From Tanypteryx hageni (lineage: Eukaryota; Arthropoda; Insecta; Odonata; Petaluridae): a stretch of DNA of 64,000 nt. The notes below the pieces were generated by a model. It searched no databases. It saw nothing but the letters and a program-made list of their open reading frames with translations, and was not told the origin of the DNA. This document shows positions 63,470 through 64,000 of this stretch, one piece after another. The number at the start of each line of letters is the position of its first letter. The stretch's first letter is position 1. The position numbers were made by a program, and so were the translations under genes. The stretch lies in NCBI GenBank assembly GCA_028673005.1, contig CM054113.1:36212117-36276116 (forward strand), given 5' to 3'.

Positions 63470-64000
63470 GCTAGTTTATGTTGCTATTTTGAATTTCCGC
63501 TTCACTATGTTAGACATTTCTAATTCTTTTGATAACCTGAATTCTCCTTCCATCTGTAGCTTGTATGCTTCCCAAATATTTAAAAGACTCAACCTGCTCA
63601 ATATGGATTTTGTCTTGCCTTCTTTCCCTGTCTCTTTTACACAACATGTTTTTCATTTCATTTTAATTTTTAAAATGTAATTTTTTCTGACATGTCATTC
63701 ATGTCACCCAGAACTTGATTAATGCTTTCTATTGAATAAATAGTTATAACTATATCATCTGCAAATTTCAGTGTTATAATTCTTTTTCTCTTTAATATGA
63801 ATCATATCTTTTAGCTCTTCAATGGCTCCTTCTATATATAGATTGAAAAGAAATAGTGTACACCCTTGCCTTACTCTTTAAAAAAAATTGTTTCTTTGGT
63901 GTTATTGTTTCCTATTTTAAGTTCTGCCATTTGGTTTTTATAAAGATTATATATAATTTTCTTTAAAATCAAAGTCAGTCTTTTTTAGTCTCCTAAGCAA
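63470..64000 (-). pseudogene. LINE reverse transcriptase fragment, runs off the right edge
   Basis: On the minus strand from the edge: NQMAELKIGNNNTKETIF (about 63,930); VRQGCTLFLFNLYIEGAIEEL (motif B, about 63,880); then a frameshift and LKFADDIVITIYS (catalytic motif C, about 63,770). The remainder to about 63,470 is open in pieces but not recognisable. The VRQGC..LFNLYIE and FADDI wording is that of RTE/CR1-like insect LINEs, so it belongs to a different family from the YADD element at 6.3 kb or to a distant relative. Confidence 0.8.

Overview
Organism and character: this is nuclear DNA of an animal, most likely an arthropod and probably an insect. It is AT-rich, has no operons, and carries spliced-gene signals (a THAP exon with a splice donor) and many eukaryotic transposable-element families (RTE- and Jockey-type LINEs, Penelope, hAT, Tc1/mariner, pogo/Tigger, Polinton/Maverick). 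I cannot name the species and I see no confident single-copy host gene. The window is a dense, nested transposon landscape. LAYOUT 0-10.5 kb: the N-terminus of a transposase-like gene runs off the left edge. A 1.25-kb unclassified repeat (R1) occurs twice in full and once as a fragment. The second full copy is split by an intact 3.18-kb RTE-type LINE with an 11-bp target-site duplication, a 988-aa endonuclease/reverse transcriptase and a UUCG stem-loop plus (GAT)n tail. LAYOUT 10.5-20 kb: a TTAA-flanked terminal sequence followed by a THAP exon; a TA-flanked pogo/Tigger-like element containing a Penelope RT fragment; repeat R3 with a hammerhead-like motif; a second TA-flanked MITE; a decayed hAT transposase; and a 5'-truncated Jockey-type LINE. 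LAYOUT 20-28 kb: a 321-bp hAT MITE, and unclassified repeat R2 split by a decayed Jockey-type LINE. LAYOUT 28-39 kb: a three-level nest. A minus-strand LINE (about 38.8 to 28.15 kb) is interrupted by a GC-rich 5.5-kb Jockey-type LINE (32,205-37,731, 10-bp TSD) and by a 1,050-bp hAT element (28,861-29,910, 8-bp TSD). LAYOUT 39-42.8 kb: the second R2 copy, interrupted by a 392-bp tRNA-containing retroelement with a 15-bp TSD and a 58-bp inverted snap-back. LAYOUT 42.8-52.3 kb: a Polinton/Maverick (virus-like) element. Its leftward genes are protein-primed DNA polymerase, chromo-integrase, two minor capsid-like proteins, major capsid, adenain-like protease and two unassigned ORFs. Small rightward ORFs, minisatellites and CRE/YY1-like repeat arrays lie beside it. 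LAYOUT 52-64 kb: mostly anonymous AT-rich DNA with a mariner deletion derivative (57.05-57.87 kb), palindromes, a pogo/Tigger transposase relic (59.9-61.5 kb) and a minus-strand LINE RT fragment at the right edge. HOW THE PARTS RELATE: the insertions can be ordered from their nesting. The RTE LINE is younger than R1. The GC-rich LINE and the hAT element are younger than the minus-strand LINE. The tRNA element is younger than R2. The RTE LINE is the only element that looks coding-competent. The Polinton is recently dead: reading frames persist but carry in-frame stops, and part of polymerase and integrase is deleted. The most notable items are the tRNA-containing element, the Polinton with its decay pattern and flanking arrays, and the precisely bounded nests.
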